A stretch of DNA of 64,000 nt from Vibrio harveyi NBRC 15634 = ATCC 14126 = KCTC 12724 (GTDB taxonomy: Bacteria > Pseudomonadota > Gammaproteobacteria > Enterobacterales > Vibrionaceae): assembly GCF_001591145.1 (NCBI RefSeq), contig NZ_BCUF01000006.1, forward strand, positions 62,001 to 126,000, given 5' to 3'. Shown one piece after another: positions 20,112 through 30,388 of this stretch (position 1 is its first letter; every line of letters starts with the position of its first letter). Made by a program: the position numbers and the translations under genes. Under the pieces are notes generated by a model. It did not search any database. It was not told where the DNA came from and saw only the letters and a list, made by a program, of their open reading frames with translations.

Positions 20112-20561
20112 TCAGATTTTTTTCAAAATCGCTTCTGACGCCTCTTCAATCAAATCCAGTACCAGTTCAAAACCAGCATCGCCACCGTAATATGGGTCTG
20201 GGATCTCGTCATAATCAGAGTCACCATGACTTAAAAACAACGACACTTTAGGACGGTGTTCTACCGGGCAAATATCCAATAGATCGGCGAGATTGGCTTT
20301 GTCTGCAGCTAACACCATATCAAATTCATCGAAGTCCCCAACTGTTACCTTGCGAGAACGCATTCCTTTGAACGAATAACCGCGTTGCTTTCCCGCTTGC
20401 ATGGCGCGAGCATCAGGCGGATTTCCGGCGTGGTAACCAATGGTCCCTGCAGAGTCCACTTCCACTGATATGCCCAGTTCTTTGGCTTTAGATCTTAATA
20501 CCGCTTCACCAGTTGGCGAACGACAAATATTTCCCATACAAACAACGAGTAATTTCTTCAT
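20112..20561 (-). CDS. Low-molecular-weight protein tyrosine phosphatase
   Basis: 149-residue cytoplasmic phosphatase. The P-loop CMGNICRS holds the nucleophile Cys8 and the phosphate-binding arginine. The general acid is the first aspartate of IPDPYYGG. It is not next to capsule or exopolysaccharide genes or a tyrosine kinase, so it looks like the stand-alone housekeeping type rather than Wzb. The physiological target is unknown. Confidence 0.92.
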   Translation of the reverse strand: MKKLLVVCMGNICRSPTGEAVLRSKAKELGISVEVDSAGTIGYHAGNPPDARAMQAGKQRGYSFKGMRSRKVTVGDFDEFDMVLAADKANLADLLDICPVEHRPKVSLFLSHGDSDYDEIPDPYYGGDAGFELVLDLIEEASEAILKKI

Positions 20562-20678
20562 TTTATTCCCTGAATTATCGATGGTTTTTCTTCATCAACT
20601 GTTGGTCTATCATAACGAGATAATTCAATGAACCCAAATCGGCTTGGGTCAGTTCAAAAAAGGAATTGAGGAAGCATT

Positions 20679-21284
20679 ATGTCTATCGACGAAAACAAAG
20701 AAGCACGCCACAAGGCGCGCCAACAAAAAGTAAAAGAGCAGGTAGACGCGAAAATCGCAGCCGCCCAAGAGGAGAAAGGTTTATTACTGATCATCACTGG
20801 TAATGGGAAAGGCAAATCGACTTCCGGTTTTGGTACAATTGCGCGTGCAGTTGGTCATGGTTTGAAGTGCAGCGTAGCGCAGTTTATCAAGGGTACATGG
20901 GATAACGGTGAGCGTAACCTACTTGAAAAGCTAGGTGTTGAGTTCCAAGTTATGGCAACAGGCTTTACTTGGGAAACCCAAAACAAAACAGCCGATACTG
21001 AAGCCGCCCAACTTGTTTGGCAAGAATGTAAGCGTATGCTTGCCGATGAATCAATTGATGTGGTTCTGTTCGACGAACTAACGTATATGGTGAGTTACGG
21101 GTACATAGACTTAGACGAAGTCGTCGAAGCACTAAATAATCGCCCTAAAATGCAATCGGTCGTCATTACAGGACGTGGAGCGCACCGTACTTTGATTGAA
21201 ATGGCAGATACAGTATCAGAAGTGAAAAACGTTAAGCACGCCTTTGAATCCGGAGTTAAAGCTCTGAAAGGCATAGATTGGTAA
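20679..21284 (+). CDS. cobO: Cob(I)yrinic acid a,c-diamide adenosyltransferase
   Basis: CobA/CobO/BtuR-type ATP:corrinoid adenosyltransferase that makes adenosylcobalamin. 201 residues (196 in E. coli BtuR). The P-loop TGNGKGKSTSG is near residue 40. The conserved TWDNGERN and LFDELTYMVSYGY segments follow. A strong ribosome site (TTGAGGAAG) precedes the ATG. No other corrinoid genes are nearby, so the role is probably assimilation of imported corrinoid; btuR would be an equally valid symbol. Confidence 0.93.
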   Translation: MSIDENKEARHKARQQKVKEQVDAKIAAAQEEKGLLLIITGNGKGKSTSGFGTIARAVGHGLKCSVAQFIKGTWDNGERNLLEKLGVEFQVMATGFTWETQNKTADTEAAQLVWQECKRMLADESIDVVLFDELTYMVSYGYIDLDEVVEALNNRPKMQSVVITGRGAHRTLIEMADTVSEVKNVKHAFESGVKALKGIDW

Positions 21285-21317
21285 GCGTCCGCCGTTGCTT
21301 CCAAAAAGACTAAAAAC

Positions 21318-21348
21318 TAAAAAGGGTTGGCTCAATGCCAACCCTTTT
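21318..21348. terminator. Bidirectional terminator between cobO and asmA-like gene
   Basis: AAAGGGTTGG/CCAACCCTTT stem with A and T tracts on both sides, between convergent genes. Confidence 0.88.
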
Positions 21349-21383
21349 ACTTTACCTATATCCTCATAAAGAAGCTTGGTCCT

Positions 21384-23474
21384 TTAGTTGAACAAGTTCT
21401 TCAACAAACCATCTACCGCCTCTTTTGTTTTCTCATCTTTGATCTTGTCCGTGAGCTTCTCTACTCCACGATCAATTTCTTTCTGAGCTTTTTGTTTCAA
21501 CACGTCATCAAAGACTAGCTTGAACTTAGGATCTGCCCATTTGCCAGAAACGTTGATAGGGATAGTGATGTCTTTCAATTCATCAATGGTCTTACCACCC
21601 TGACCTTCCAATGAACCCACTATCGAAGTACTAATGGTGAAATCAACAGTTTCATTCAAGTAGTTTGCCTGCCCCTTACCACGAACACGAAGAAGTGGAG
21701 ACTGCGCTTTCATGTTATCCGTTGAGACCGTGCCTTTATTTAACTTCAACGTCGCGGTCATCGCACTGAAGTCGGTTTTCTTAACTTCATCTGTGCCTTC
21801 AATGCTTTGACCTTTAAATCGCGCGTAGTTTTCGCGGATTAGCTGAGCAACGTTAATGCCATTCACAGCACCATCTGCAAAATTGATCACCACTGTACCA
21901 ACAAGGTTCTTTTTGATGCCAGTTGGCGTTAGGCTCTTACCACTCACATTGACATCAATGTTACCAGTACCTTCCAGCATGTCGTTATTTGCTACATCGA
22001 CAAGTAACGGTTGGACTTGTACACCTTTGATTGATTTCTTCGCAGAGTATGTGGCAGGTGATTTACGCGCATCCAGTTTGGCCGTCGCAGTGATCGTGCC
22101 TTGGTACAACTTAGAGCTGAATGAAGTAAGATCAAAGACACCACGATTAACAGAGAAGCTTGCTTTCACTGCTTCCATCTTCGCATTAGCCGCCTTAAAT
22201 TTGTCAATCGTAATATTGCCTTTCACATCAAGCGTTTTTAGTGCAGACAAGTCCGGCTCAACTTCAGGACCAGTAGATGCACTACTGTTGCCACCTGATG
22301 CTGGTTTATCACCCGCTGGAGCTTGCTTATTCAAGCCAAGGAATTCGTCCAAATCGATATTAGGACTATGCACTGCAAAACGTACTTTAGGAATATCACC
22401 CAGAGTCACATCTGTTTTACCATCGAGCGCAATTGCGTTCGCCGTAAGTTTCTCGAGCACAAAGCTCAGATGATTCTTAGTGAGGTCGAATGAAAGATCA
22501 GAGACCATATCAACTTTCATTGGTGATTGCGGTAGCGCATCTCCCTCAAAAGTCGCATTCAACGTCAGCTTATTCAGTTGTACCTTACTGATCGCCTTAT
22601 CGATACTTAGCTCACCACCACCTTGCATATCGAGCTTCATACCACCAGCGTCACCTTTCAATGCATAGCTCAAGTTATTCACTTTATCGAACTCAAACGT
22701 ATCTAGGCCAATAGTTGCTGAGTCAATTTTGTTTGCAGGATCAGCGTAAGTCGCATCAAAGTTGATGTTTTTCAGTGCGTAGCTCGCCAGACCTTTTGCT
22801 ACTTTAAAGTCCGCTTTGCCTTGTGCTGTGAACGTTTGGTCATTCATCTCACCTTTCATGCCGAAATCAGCCGTTGTCCAGTTATCAAAAGCAAACTGAG
22901 AAAGGTTTAAAGAAATGTCAGAAAGCTTAGTGTAGCTACCTGTTTGCTTGTCTTGGATTTCAACATAGCCATTTGAAATGCTGACTCCAGCGAGATTGAT
23001 CGTCCAATCAGAAGCAGCACTTTGTGAGTCTTCCGCTTTTTCTGGCGAAGCTTCGGTCGTTTGTTCTGCTTGTTGAGTTTGTGCTTTGGTTAACGCATCA
23101 ATGTTCTTCGTGCCATCTTTCAGTGTTTCAAGATAGAACTCCGCACCATCAAGGGTGACATTACCAATTTCCAGCTGTTTGCTTAATAGCGGGGTAACCG
23201 AGACATCAACACCTACTGTCTCGACTTTAAATAGGTTTGGTTGACTAAAACCTTGTGGGTTTCTCAGTTCAGTACGACCCAATTCGAAACCAATCGACGG
23301 GAAAAACTGCCAGCTGATATCCCCTTCGATTACGAGTTCCAATCCAGTTTGCTTTTGCGCTTGCTCCACGATAAGTGGTTTAAATTGGTTTGGATTGACA
23401 AAAATAACCAACCCTAAAATGACAGCTAAGATCGCCACAATTGGAATGGCAATGATTAAGAGCAGTTTCTTCAT
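21384..23474 (-). CDS. asmA: AsmA family protein
   Basis: Large periplasmic protein tethered to the inner membrane by an N-terminal helix (residues 1 to about 22). AsmA-like proteins are related to bridge-like lipid-transfer proteins and influence outer-membrane assembly. I start at 23474 (MKKLLLIIAIPIVAIL), where AAGGAAAAAGCG precedes the ATG; this gives 696 residues. The upstream in-frame 46 residues have no ribosome site. The AsmA core covers about residues 1-230 and the C-terminal AsmA domain about 450-650. A long Gln/Ser/Glu-rich linker lies around 130-160. The symbol is by family; YhjG- or YicH-type relatives exist. Confidence 0.88.
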   Translation of the reverse strand: MKKLLLIIAIPIVAILAVILGLVIFVNPNQFKPLIVEQAQKQTGLELVIEGDISWQFFPSIGFELGRTELRNPQGFSQPNLFKVETVGVDVSVTPLLSKQLEIGNVTLDGAEFYLETLKDGTKNIDALTKAQTQQAEQTTEASPEKAEDSQSAASDWTINLAGVSISNGYVEIQDKQTGSYTKLSDISLNLSQFAFDNWTTADFGMKGEMNDQTFTAQGKADFKVAKGLASYALKNINFDATYADPANKIDSATIGLDTFEFDKVNNLSYALKGDAGGMKLDMQGGGELSIDKAISKVQLNKLTLNATFEGDALPQSPMKVDMVSDLSFDLTKNHLSFVLEKLTANAIALDGKTDVTLGDIPKVRFAVHSPNIDLDEFLGLNKQAPAGDKPASGGNSSASTGPEVEPDLSALKTLDVKGNITIDKFKAANAKMEAVKASFSVNRGVFDLTSFSSKLYQGTITATAKLDARKSPATYSAKKSIKGVQVQPLLVDVANNDMLEGTGNIDVNVSGKSLTPTGIKKNLVGTVVINFADGAVNGINVAQLIRENYARFKGQSIEGTDEVKKTDFSAMTATLKLNKGTVSTDNMKAQSPLLRVRGKGQANYLNETVDFTISTSIVGSLEGQGGKTIDELKDITIPINVSGKWADPKFKLVFDDVLKQKAQKEIDRGVEKLTDKIKDEKTKEAVDGLLKNLFN

Positions 23475-23596
23475 TCGCTTTTTCCTTGCTCGAGTGTTTT
23501 TACAATTATAAGCACAGACTTGTTTTATCGCTGACCGTTCCACGAAAGCGTGAAAAATGTCCGATTTTGTAGTGCAACTGACTAATTTAAAAACAA

Positions 23597-23631
23597 AAAA
23601 AAGAAGTGGCACCTAAGGTGCCACTTCTTCA
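23597..23631 (-). terminator. Rho-independent terminator after udk
   Basis: AAGAAGTGGCACCT/AGGTGCCACTTCTT stem. On the minus strand it is followed by a long T-run. Confidence 0.92.
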
Positions 23632-23664
23632 TACAAAAATAAAGCGATATAGCCGTCTAAACGC

Positions 23665-24306
23665 TTAAGCTTTCAGAAGTTTTGCAATGTGCGCTTTAAG
23701 AACATCGATTGCGATACGGTTTTTACCACCGCGAGGTACGATGATGTCCGCGTATTGCTTAGAAGGTTCGATAAATTGCATGAACATCGGACGTACTGTC
23801 TGCTGGTATTGCTTAAGAACAGATTCCATTGTACGACCACGCTCTTCAACGTCACGTTTAACACGACGCAATAGACAGATATCTAATGGTGTATCCATAA
23901 ATACTGTCGCGTGCATTAAGTCGCGAAGACGCGGATCAGTCAGAAGCAAGATACCTTCAAGAATGATGACCTTTTTAGGGGTCATTGGAGTGGTATTGCT
24001 TGTACGAGTGTGCTCAGTGTAGCTGTACTCTGGTACTTCTACTGCTTCGCCACGAACCAATTTTTCTAAGTGTTCACACAGCAGGTCGTGGTCTAACGCG
24101 CTCGGGTGGTCGTAGTTAGTCTTTACACGCTCTTCCATGCTTAGTTGGCTTTGGTCGTTGTAGTAGCAATCTTCCGTGATGACACCGATTTGATGATCGC
24201 CCACTTTCTCGCGAAGCTCATTGTAAATAGTGCTCGCGATCAGACTTTTTCCAGAAGCAGAAGCGCCAGCAATACCTACGATGACGCATTGATTATTATC
24301 AGACAT
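23665..24306 (-). CDS. udk: Uridine kinase
   Basis: Phosphorylates uridine and cytidine in pyrimidine salvage, using GTP or ATP. 213 residues. The P-loop [11 protein letters not shown] is at residues 11-21; the substrate-binding [12 protein letters not shown] and [10 protein letters not shown] segments follow. The neighbour apbC lies 181 bases upstream on the same strand, an order shared with many Vibrionaceae. Its own terminator follows. Confidence 0.96.
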   Translation of the reverse strand: MSDNNQCVIVGIAGASASGKSLIASTIYNELREKVGDHQIGVITEDCYYNDQSQLSMEERVKTNYDHPSALDHDLLCEHLEKLVRGEAVEVPEYSYTEHTRTSNTTPMTPKKVIILEGILLLTDPRLRDLMHATVFMDTPLDICLLRRVKRDVEERGRTMESVLKQYQQTVRPMFMQFIEPSKQYADIIVPRGGKNRIAIDVLKAHIAKLLKA

Positions 24307-24487
24307 TAATTTGCACCCGATGATGATTTTCTAGTCACATAAAAAGATAAACTGCCTGATTATAGGGAGTTCACCCGTTCGTTACTAGTTGGAATTAGGG
24401 TTTCGTTATAAGTTTCTGTCAGCTCAGAGGATTAACCTCCGAGCAAACGTTTAAATGAACAATATTCAACCAGTGCTAATATTAAAC

Positions 24488-25564
24488 TCAGTTCACCATA
24501 GTAAAACTGATTGCATCAGGTTTGGCTTTGCCTTGCCAATACATTGTACAACAAACACGATCAGCAAGTTGTTTATAATAACCAGCGTGTTCGCTATTCG
24601 GACGTCTCGCCACGGTCGGAATACCAGCATCAATGTCTTCTCGCATAGAGATATGAAGCGGAATTTGCCCAAGCAGCGCCAAGCCAAATTCTTGTGACAT
24701 TTTCTCTGCACCACCAGTACCGAAAATATGCTCAACAGCCCCACACTGACTACAAATGTGGTAACTCATGTTCTCAACGACGCCGACAACAGGCACGTTG
24801 ACTTTATGGAACATCGCCGCACCTTTACGTGCGTCCGCCAATGCGAGATCTTGCGGTGTTGTAACAAGCACCGTACCTGTTACTGGAATTTGCTGAGACA
24901 GCGTTAGTTGGATATCCCCCGTACCCGGTGGCATATCAATCACCAAGTAATCAAGCTCTGGCCAATCCGTTTCTGTCAGTAGCTGTGATAAGGCCTTAGA
25001 GGCCATGGGACCACGCCAAATGGCTGCTTCCGATTTATCGACTAAGTAGCCAATAGAATGAGTATAGATTCCGTGGGCAAAAATAGGCTCCATCCACTTA
25101 GCATCACGAACTTCAGGCTTAGCGTCTTCTTGACCAAGCATCATAGGAACCGATGGACCATAAATATCGGCATCTAACAAACCTACTTTTGCTCCGGATT
25201 GCGCAATTGCGAGGGCAAGGTTTACTGCTGTGGTTGATTTCCCAACCCCACCTTTCGCGGAACTTACCGCAATAATGTTTTTAACGCCCTTTACCGCATT
25301 GGTGACTTGAGTCTCAAGTGCTTTAACGTTGAGCTCAATCTGGAAATCAAATGCAGGAACGTCACCTGATGCCTGTTGCTCTTGTATCCAATCGGATAAC
25401 GAAACTTGAAGTTCGTTACTCGCGAAAGGTAAAGTGATTTGAATGCCACCTTGTGCGGGAATCACGACAATACCGTGAATGTCCGCCCAGTTTTCCACCA
25501 ACTGTGGATGTTGGAACTGGTTGAGCCAATGACAAAAATCTTGTTTTGAAGTGAACTGATGCAT
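24488..25564 (-). CDS. apbC: Iron-sulfur cluster carrier protein ApbC (Mrp)
   Basis: P-loop ATPase that carries and transfers Fe-S clusters. I place the start at 25564 (MHQFTSKQDFCHWL), preceded by a near-perfect GGAGG; this gives 358 residues. An N-terminal DUF59-like domain covers about residues 1-90. The deviant Walker A is KGGVGKST, and the cluster-binding CxxC is CSQC near residue 258. It is divergent from metG across 157 bases, the same arrangement as mrp-metG in E. coli. Confidence 0.95.
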   Translation of the reverse strand: MHQFTSKQDFCHWLNQFQHPQLVENWADIHGIVVIPAQGGIQITLPFASNELQVSLSDWIQEQQASGDVPAFDFQIELNVKALETQVTNAVKGVKNIIAVSSAKGGVGKSTTAVNLALAIAQSGAKVGLLDADIYGPSVPMMLGQEDAKPEVRDAKWMEPIFAHGIYTHSIGYLVDKSEAAIWRGPMASKALSQLLTETDWPELDYLVIDMPPGTGDIQLTLSQQIPVTGTVLVTTPQDLALADARKGAAMFHKVNVPVVGVVENMSYHICSQCGAVEHIFGTGGAEKMSQEFGLALLGQIPLHISMREDIDAGIPTVARRPNSEHAGYYKQLADRVCCTMYWQGKAKPDAISFTMVN

Positions 25565-25721
25565 GAGACCTCCTTTATGCATCTAATCGTAGCACCCAGC
25601 GGCGAGATTCAGAACCCCAAAAAAACTAAGGCAATCCATGGTTTGATGCCTTGGCGTTAGGAAGCTCATGGGGTAGTATTACTCTCTATTTTTTATACCT
25701 ATCAAAAAGCGATTATTAAGT

Positions 25722-27782
25722 ATGGCAAACGATCCAAGAAAACTGCTGGTAACTTGTGCCCTTCCGTACGCTAATGGTTCGATTCACCTAGGTCACATGC
25801 TTGAGCACATTCAAGCTGATATCTGGGTTCGCTACCAACGCCTACGTGGCAACACTGTAAACTTCATCTGTGCTGACGATGCTCACGGCACGCCAATCAT
25901 GCTAAAAGCACAACAGATGGGAATTACACCAGAAGAGATGATCGCTGCAGTAAGCGAAGAGCATCAGAAAGACTTCGCTGGCTTTGATATTAGCTTTGAT
26001 AACTACCACAGCACACACTCAGACGAGAACCGCGAGCTAGCGTCTCACATCTACCTTGAGCTGAAGAAAAACGGCTTTATCTCTAGCCGCACTATCTCTC
26101 AGTTGTTCGACCCTGAGAAAGAAATGTTCCTACCGGATCGTTTCGTAAAAGGTACTTGTCCTAAGTGTAAGTCAGAAGACCAATACGGTGACAACTGTGA
26201 TAACTGTGGTGAGACGTACAGCCCAACTGAACTGATTAACCCGAAATCAGCAGTATCTGGCGCAACGCCAGTCATGAAAGACTCTGAGCACTTCTTCTTC
26301 GACCTACCTCAGTTCGAAAGCATGCTAAAAGAGTGGACTCGTTCAGGTTCTTTACAATCTGAAACTGCTAACAAGATGCAAGAGTGGTTCGAGTCTGGTT
26401 TGCAACAGTGGGACATCTCACGTGATGCGCCTTACTTTGGCTTCGAAATCCCAGGCGAGAAGAACAAATTCTTCTACGTATGGCTAGATGCACCAGTTGG
26501 CTACATGGCTTCTTTCAAGAACCTATGTGACAAGACTGAAGGTCTAGACTTCGACGAATACTGGAAGAAAGACAGCTCAACTGAGCTTTACCACTTCATC
26601 GGTAAAGACATTGTTTACTTCCACTCACTATTCTGGCCAGCAATGCTAGAAGGCAGCGGTTTCCGTAAACCAAACAATGTATTCGTACACGGCTACGTAA
26701 CAGTAAACGGTGCGAAGATGTCTAAGTCTAAAGGTACGTTTGTTAAAGCAAGCACTTACCTAAACCACCTAGACCCAGAGTGTCTGCGTTACTACTACGC
26801 TGCAAAACTAAACAGCCGTATCGACGACCTAGACCTTAACCTTGAAGACTTCACTCAACGTGTTAACGCTGACGTAGTAAACAAAATCGTTAACCTAGCT
26901 TCTCGTAACGCTGGCTTCATCTCTAAACGTTTTGAAGGCAAGTTGGCTGAAAACTTTGCAGAACCTGAGCTATACAACGAATTCGTTGCAGCAGCAGACC
27001 GCATTGCAGAGCTTTACGAAACTCGTGAGTTTGGTCGTGCGATCCGTGAAATCACAGCACTAGCAGACAAAGCAAACCAATACGTTGACGAAAAAGCACC
27101 TTGGGTTGTTGCAAAAGAAGAAGGCAAAGATCAGGAACTGCAAGAAATCTGTTCTGTAGGCATTAACCTGTTCCGCGTGCTGATGACTTACCTAAAACCA
27201 GTGATGCCTGCACTAGCAGCGCGTACTGAAGCATTCCTAAACGAAGAGCTAACTTGGGAAGGCATCGCTGCACCACTGACTGGTCACGAGATCACTAAGT
27301 TCAAAGCGTTGTTCAACCGTATCGATCCTAAGAACATCGAAGCGATGATCGAAGCATCGAAGGAAGACGCTGCGGCAGAAATGGCAGCAAAAGAAAAAGC
27401 GGAAGCAGAAAAGAACAAAGCTAGCCAAACTGAGCTAGATAAAGATCCAATCGCTGAAGAGATTGAGTTCGATGCTTTTGCAGCGGTTGATATGCGTATT
27501 GCTCGCATCATCTCGTGTGAAGAAGTGCCAAAAGCAAACAAACTGCTTAAGTTCCAACTAGACATCGGCGGTGAAACTCGTCAGGTATTCTCTGGCATCA
27601 AGTCAGCTTACAAACCTGAAGAGCTAGAAGGCAAGCTAACCGTAATGGTAGCGAACCTAAAACCTCGTAAGATGAAGTTTGGTATGTCAGAAGGCATGAT
27701 CCTAGCAGCGGGCCCTGGTGGCAGCGACCTATGGATCCTTGAGCCACATGAAGGTGCTCAACCAGGCATGCGTGTAATGTAA
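25722..27782 (+). CDS. metG: Methionyl-tRNA synthetase
   Basis: Charges tRNA-Met, both initiator and elongator. 686 residues. The HIGH-type motif HLGH is in [10 protein letters not shown] (about residues 20-26). The zinc knuckle is [17 protein letters not shown] (about 146-162). KMSKSKGT is near residue 333, and the anticodon-binding helical domain follows. The C-terminal 100 residues form a tRNA-binding OB fold of the Trbp111 type, used for dimerisation, after a Lys/Glu/Ala-rich linker. Confidence 0.98.
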   Translation: MANDPRKLLVTCALPYANGSIHLGHMLEHIQADIWVRYQRLRGNTVNFICADDAHGTPIMLKAQQMGITPEEMIAAVSEEHQKDFAGFDISFDNYHSTHSDENRELASHIYLELKKNGFISSRTISQLFDPEKEMFLPDRFVKGTCPKCKSEDQYGDNCDNCGETYSPTELINPKSAVSGATPVMKDSEHFFFDLPQFESMLKEWTRSGSLQSETANKMQEWFESGLQQWDISRDAPYFGFEIPGEKNKFFYVWLDAPVGYMASFKNLCDKTEGLDFDEYWKKDSSTELYHFIGKDIVYFHSLFWPAMLEGSGFRKPNNVFVHGYVTVNGAKMSKSKGTFVKASTYLNHLDPECLRYYYAAKLNSRIDDLDLNLEDFTQRVNADVVNKIVNLASRNAGFISKRFEGKLAENFAEPELYNEFVAAADRIAELYETREFGRAIREITALADKANQYVDEKAPWVVAKEEGKDQELQEICSVGINLFRVLMTYLKPVMPALAARTEAFLNEELTWEGIAAPLTGHEITKFKALFNRIDPKNIEAMIEASKEDAAAEMAAKEKAEAEKNKASQTELDKDPIAEEIEFDAFAAVDMRIARIISCEEVPKANKLLKFQLDIGGETRQVFSGIKSAYKPEELEGKLTVMVANLKPRKMKFGMSEGMILAAGPGGSDLWILEPHEGAQPGMRVM

Positions 27783-27805
27783 TTCGTCACTTTACGATCA
27801 AACGT

Positions 27806-27840
27806 AAAAATCCCCGCCCAATTTGGCGGGGATTTTTTTT
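27806..27840 (+). terminator. Rho-independent terminator after metG
   Basis: AATCCCCGCC/GGCGGGGATT stem followed by an eight-T run. Confidence 0.93.
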
Positions 27841-27995
27841 GACAAAATTCACACTTTTGGTGAAATTACGCACCAAAATCGTACAGTTCTTTATTCATAA
27901 AAAAGCTAAGCTACTGTTTTAAAACAACTTAACTATTGGCATCAAAGATGCTCTTACTTAGTTGCTAGGTCAACAGCACTAACAAGGAGTTGGTT

Positions 27996-28802
27996 ATGTT
28001 TGTTTTGATTTCTACTTTGATCTCGATTGCCATTCTGGCAGGGATCTATCATTTGGCAGCGAAGCGAGAAAAACAACATGCTCGCAAATATCAATTACTC
28101 ACCTTATTACGCGATGTGGTTCACCTACTACGCCGTCACCGAGCGGTGACCCACTACTCTATCCAATACCAACAACATCATGAAAAAGAGATAGAGCAAA
28201 TTCATCAGGAGTTAGGTTATAAACTGCATCAGCTCGTGGAAACTTCTCGCTTTGAGAACAAACCCATGTATCGCGTGCTGCAAATCAAAATCGATAAGTT
28301 GATGGAACAATGGCAGGACAACACGGTAGCACGGAATCAGATGGAGCATGGCAAACTGATCCGCCATAGTTTGTTCTTAATGGATGAGGTTACCATCGCA
28401 TGGCTCGCTATTGCCCAGAGAGACGAGTTACATGACGAGTACCATATGAATTGGCAAACCGTGATTGATAGCTTAGAAACGCTGACACAGCTCCGTATCA
28501 GCATTCAAGACATGCAAGACAGAGGAGGGCCTGAAAGGATGAGAAATTACGCATCGGTAATGATTAGAAGGCTCAATCAATTGGCAGTAATTAGCCCCTT
28601 GAGCGTTGCCTCTCCGATGTCCGCTAGGTCGATTCAATCTCTAAATGAATATATAGAAGGTGAAATACTGTCACTGAGCGAAGAGGAGTTGTACGACATT
28701 ACTTCTGATTTGTCCCTTACTGTGTTCAATACCTATGACCAGATGCTCTCAGACATCATAGAGACCCTTTACCTACCATTGCCCAGACTGTCCTTAGCTT
28801 AA
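27996..28802 (+). CDS. Unrecognised membrane-anchored helical protein
   Basis: 268 residues from the ATG at 27996, with a clear AAGGAG six bases upstream. A single N-terminal hydrophobic segment (residues 1 to about 18) is followed by Lys/Arg/His-rich sequence, so the bulk is probably cytoplasmic. The rest is predicted helical with few Gly or Pro residues; coiled-coil-like stretches such as HHEKEIEQIHQELGYKLHQL occur around residues 60-80. The LLRRHRAVTHYS segment faintly resembles the helical nitrate/nitrite-sensing (NIT) domain, but this is only a guess. It is monocistronic between metG and fadR, with its own terminator. No function is assigned. Confidence 0.75.
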   Translation: MFVLISTLISIAILAGIYHLAAKREKQHARKYQLLTLLRDVVHLLRRHRAVTHYSIQYQQHHEKEIEQIHQELGYKLHQLVETSRFENKPMYRVLQIKIDKLMEQWQDNTVARNQMEHGKLIRHSLFLMDEVTIAWLAIAQRDELHDEYHMNWQTVIDSLETLTQLRISIQDMQDRGGPERMRNYASVMIRRLNQLAVISPLSVASPMSARSIQSLNEYIEGEILSLSEEELYDITSDLSLTVFNTYDQMLSDIIETLYLPLPRLSLA

Positions 28803-28853
28803 CGATTCGATGATGGTTTGACTGCTCTCGGTGAGTTACTACTAATAATAAAA

Positions 28854-28880
28854 AAACCGCAGGTACATGCCTGCGGTTTT
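28854..28880. terminator. Bidirectional terminator between the unknown gene and fadR
   Basis: AAACCGCAGG/CCTGCGGTTT stem with six central bases, flanked by A and T tracts, between convergent genes. Confidence 0.88.
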
Positions 28881-28909
28881 GTATTTGAATCTTTTGCTAA
28901 GAGCGCTGA

Positions 28910-29749
28910 TTAACTGTCGTCTTCCGTGAAGTTGGTCGGCAGTTCTTGCTTCATCTCATTCCAGATCTGAGCACTTTCCATACCATAGTGACGAATCACA
29001 ACAGGAAGCTGATCACGTTGACCGGTTTCACACGTTTCTAGAAGTTGGCGGTAGAAGCGCAGCGCTAGATCTCGTGATGCTGGATTTGAGAAGTAGTAGC
29101 TGCCCACACGATCGTACAGTTTTCTCAAACCGTTAAAGATCAAACCGTAAATTTGGTTGCCAGAATGGAACGCTAAGCGTTGGAACAACATGTAATCATA
29201 GAAGTTGAACGTCTTAGCAATCAGGATTTCCTGACGTTTCGCCTCATCCTTCTCCGTGTCTTCTTTCACGCTTTGCAGAATCTTATCGGCATAAGGAGAT
29301 GCCGCGATAAAATCGTCCCATGAAGGTGCTTTTACTAGAGCTTCACATGACTCGATAACGTTTTGAATAGTACGCTCAGACGCTTCTTTGTTTGCTTTGA
29401 ATGCATAACGCATGAAGATAGGGCTGATGTTAGTACGTGCAGCAAGCAGGTCTTCGACGATGTTTGTCGCGTTATCAACATCTAGAGTCATCAGCGTGTC
29501 CAAGATATGCAGACCAGATGTCTCCATAAATTGGTTCACTTTGGTTGGCTTACCGTGCTGAATAGTCAACCAGCCATCACGAGCAAGACGTTGAAGTACT
29601 TCACGTAGAGTCGTACGGGTAACACCAATTAGTTCAGATAGCTCACGTTCAGCGGGTAAAATTGAGCCAGGTGGAAAGCGGCCGTTCCAAATGCTCTCGA
29701 TAATGTATTTTTCTGCGAAACCCGCAGGGCTTTTAGCCTTAATGACCAT
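28910..29749 (-). CDS. fadR: Fatty acid metabolism transcriptional regulator FadR
   Basis: GntR-family regulator that represses fatty-acid degradation and activates unsaturated fatty-acid synthesis; long-chain acyl-CoA releases it from DNA. Starting at 29749 ([16 protein letters not shown]) gives 279 residues, compared with 239 in E. coli. The extra length is the roughly 40-residue insertion known from Vibrio FadR, here around residues 130-180 ([14 protein letters not shown] through KDEAKRQE). The winged helix is at residues 8-72 ([20 protein letters not shown]). It is divergent from nhaB, as in E. coli. A start 5 codons further upstream is possible. Confidence 0.95.
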   Translation of the reverse strand: MVIKAKSPAGFAEKYIIESIWNGRFPPGSILPAERELSELIGVTRTTLREVLQRLARDGWLTIQHGKPTKVNQFMETSGLHILDTLMTLDVDNATNIVEDLLAARTNISPIFMRYAFKANKEASERTIQNVIESCEALVKAPSWDDFIAASPYADKILQSVKEDTEKDEAKRQEILIAKTFNFYDYMLFQRLAFHSGNQIYGLIFNGLRKLYDRVGSYYFSNPASRDLALRFYRQLLETCETGQRDQLPVVIRHYGMESAQIWNEMKQELPTNFTEDDS

Positions 29750-30105
29750 TCTGTTTTTATCCAATCTTGATTTCTAAGGGTCGATACGACTCATCATACC
29801 ACTACTTAACGATTTGCGAAAATTAACGATCAATAAATGAAACGAAATCTCAATATAGAGTTAATACTCTACATATATTTTCAATTTAAAACGTTAACCA
29901 CTTGGAACCAAACGCGCAAAATTTATATTTTGAATAAAATGTACAGACCACAAACTCAGGAAAAATAAAGCCTACCCCGTCACACTTTTCTGCTCAAAAT
30001 ATGCAAAATAAATTTGTGTTTTACGATTAATATTCTTTCTTAATTTATCTTTTCTAGTAATTGACTTGGTTTTAAATTCCAAGGTGATTTTTTTTAATCT
30101 TTTCG

Positions 30106-30114
30106 TGGTATAGT
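30106..30114 (+). promoter_or_regulatory. Candidate nhaB promoter (extended -10)
   Basis: TGGTATAGT, an extended -10 element with no strong -35. It would start transcription near 30121 and give a leader of about 268 nt in front of nhaB. The rest of 29750-30105 is very AT-rich and holds the fadR promoter region; I see no gene in it. Confidence 0.5.
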
Positions 30115-30120
30115 AACGCC

Positions 30121-30320
30121 GTTTTGATCGCGTTATTACAAATAAAAAGCAGTTTTAGTCGGCAGCATCACGTTTTGTTATTGACTAATAAATGCCGGGG
30201 TGTAGAGTTGCGGTCGAAAGTGAGCGGTGCTTAAGTTCAGGGGAAGTAACTTGGCAAGACTACAGTAAAACAATGGATTGTTGTTTTTCTAAGTTATTGT
30301 TTTAAAAGACTAAATAATAA
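30121..30320 (+). ncRNA. Structured nhaB leader RNA, riboswitch candidate
   Basis: Several helices are visible by eye. TGTAG (30201-30205) pairs with CTACA (30260-30264), and TTGC (30208-30211) with GCAA (30254-30257); they are separated by AG facing GA, a tandem G-A pattern. AAGTT (30233-30237) pairs with AACTT (30248-30252). Upstream, TTAGTC/GACTAA (30155-30160/30183-30188) and GGCA/TGCC (30161-30164/30193-30196) cross each other, as in a pseudoknot or a switch. Further on, AAAACAAT (30267-30274) can pair with ATTGTTTT (30296-30303) or with the nearer ATTGTTG and T-run. Its place before a Na+/H+ antiporter suggests a cation sensor, possibly the DUF1646 (Na+-I) class. That identity is inference. 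Confidence 0.5.
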
Positions 30321-30388
30321 GTCTAACAAACAGATACTTAAGCACTATTGTAGTGTCTATTCATAATTTTGTTATAAAGAGAATTATC

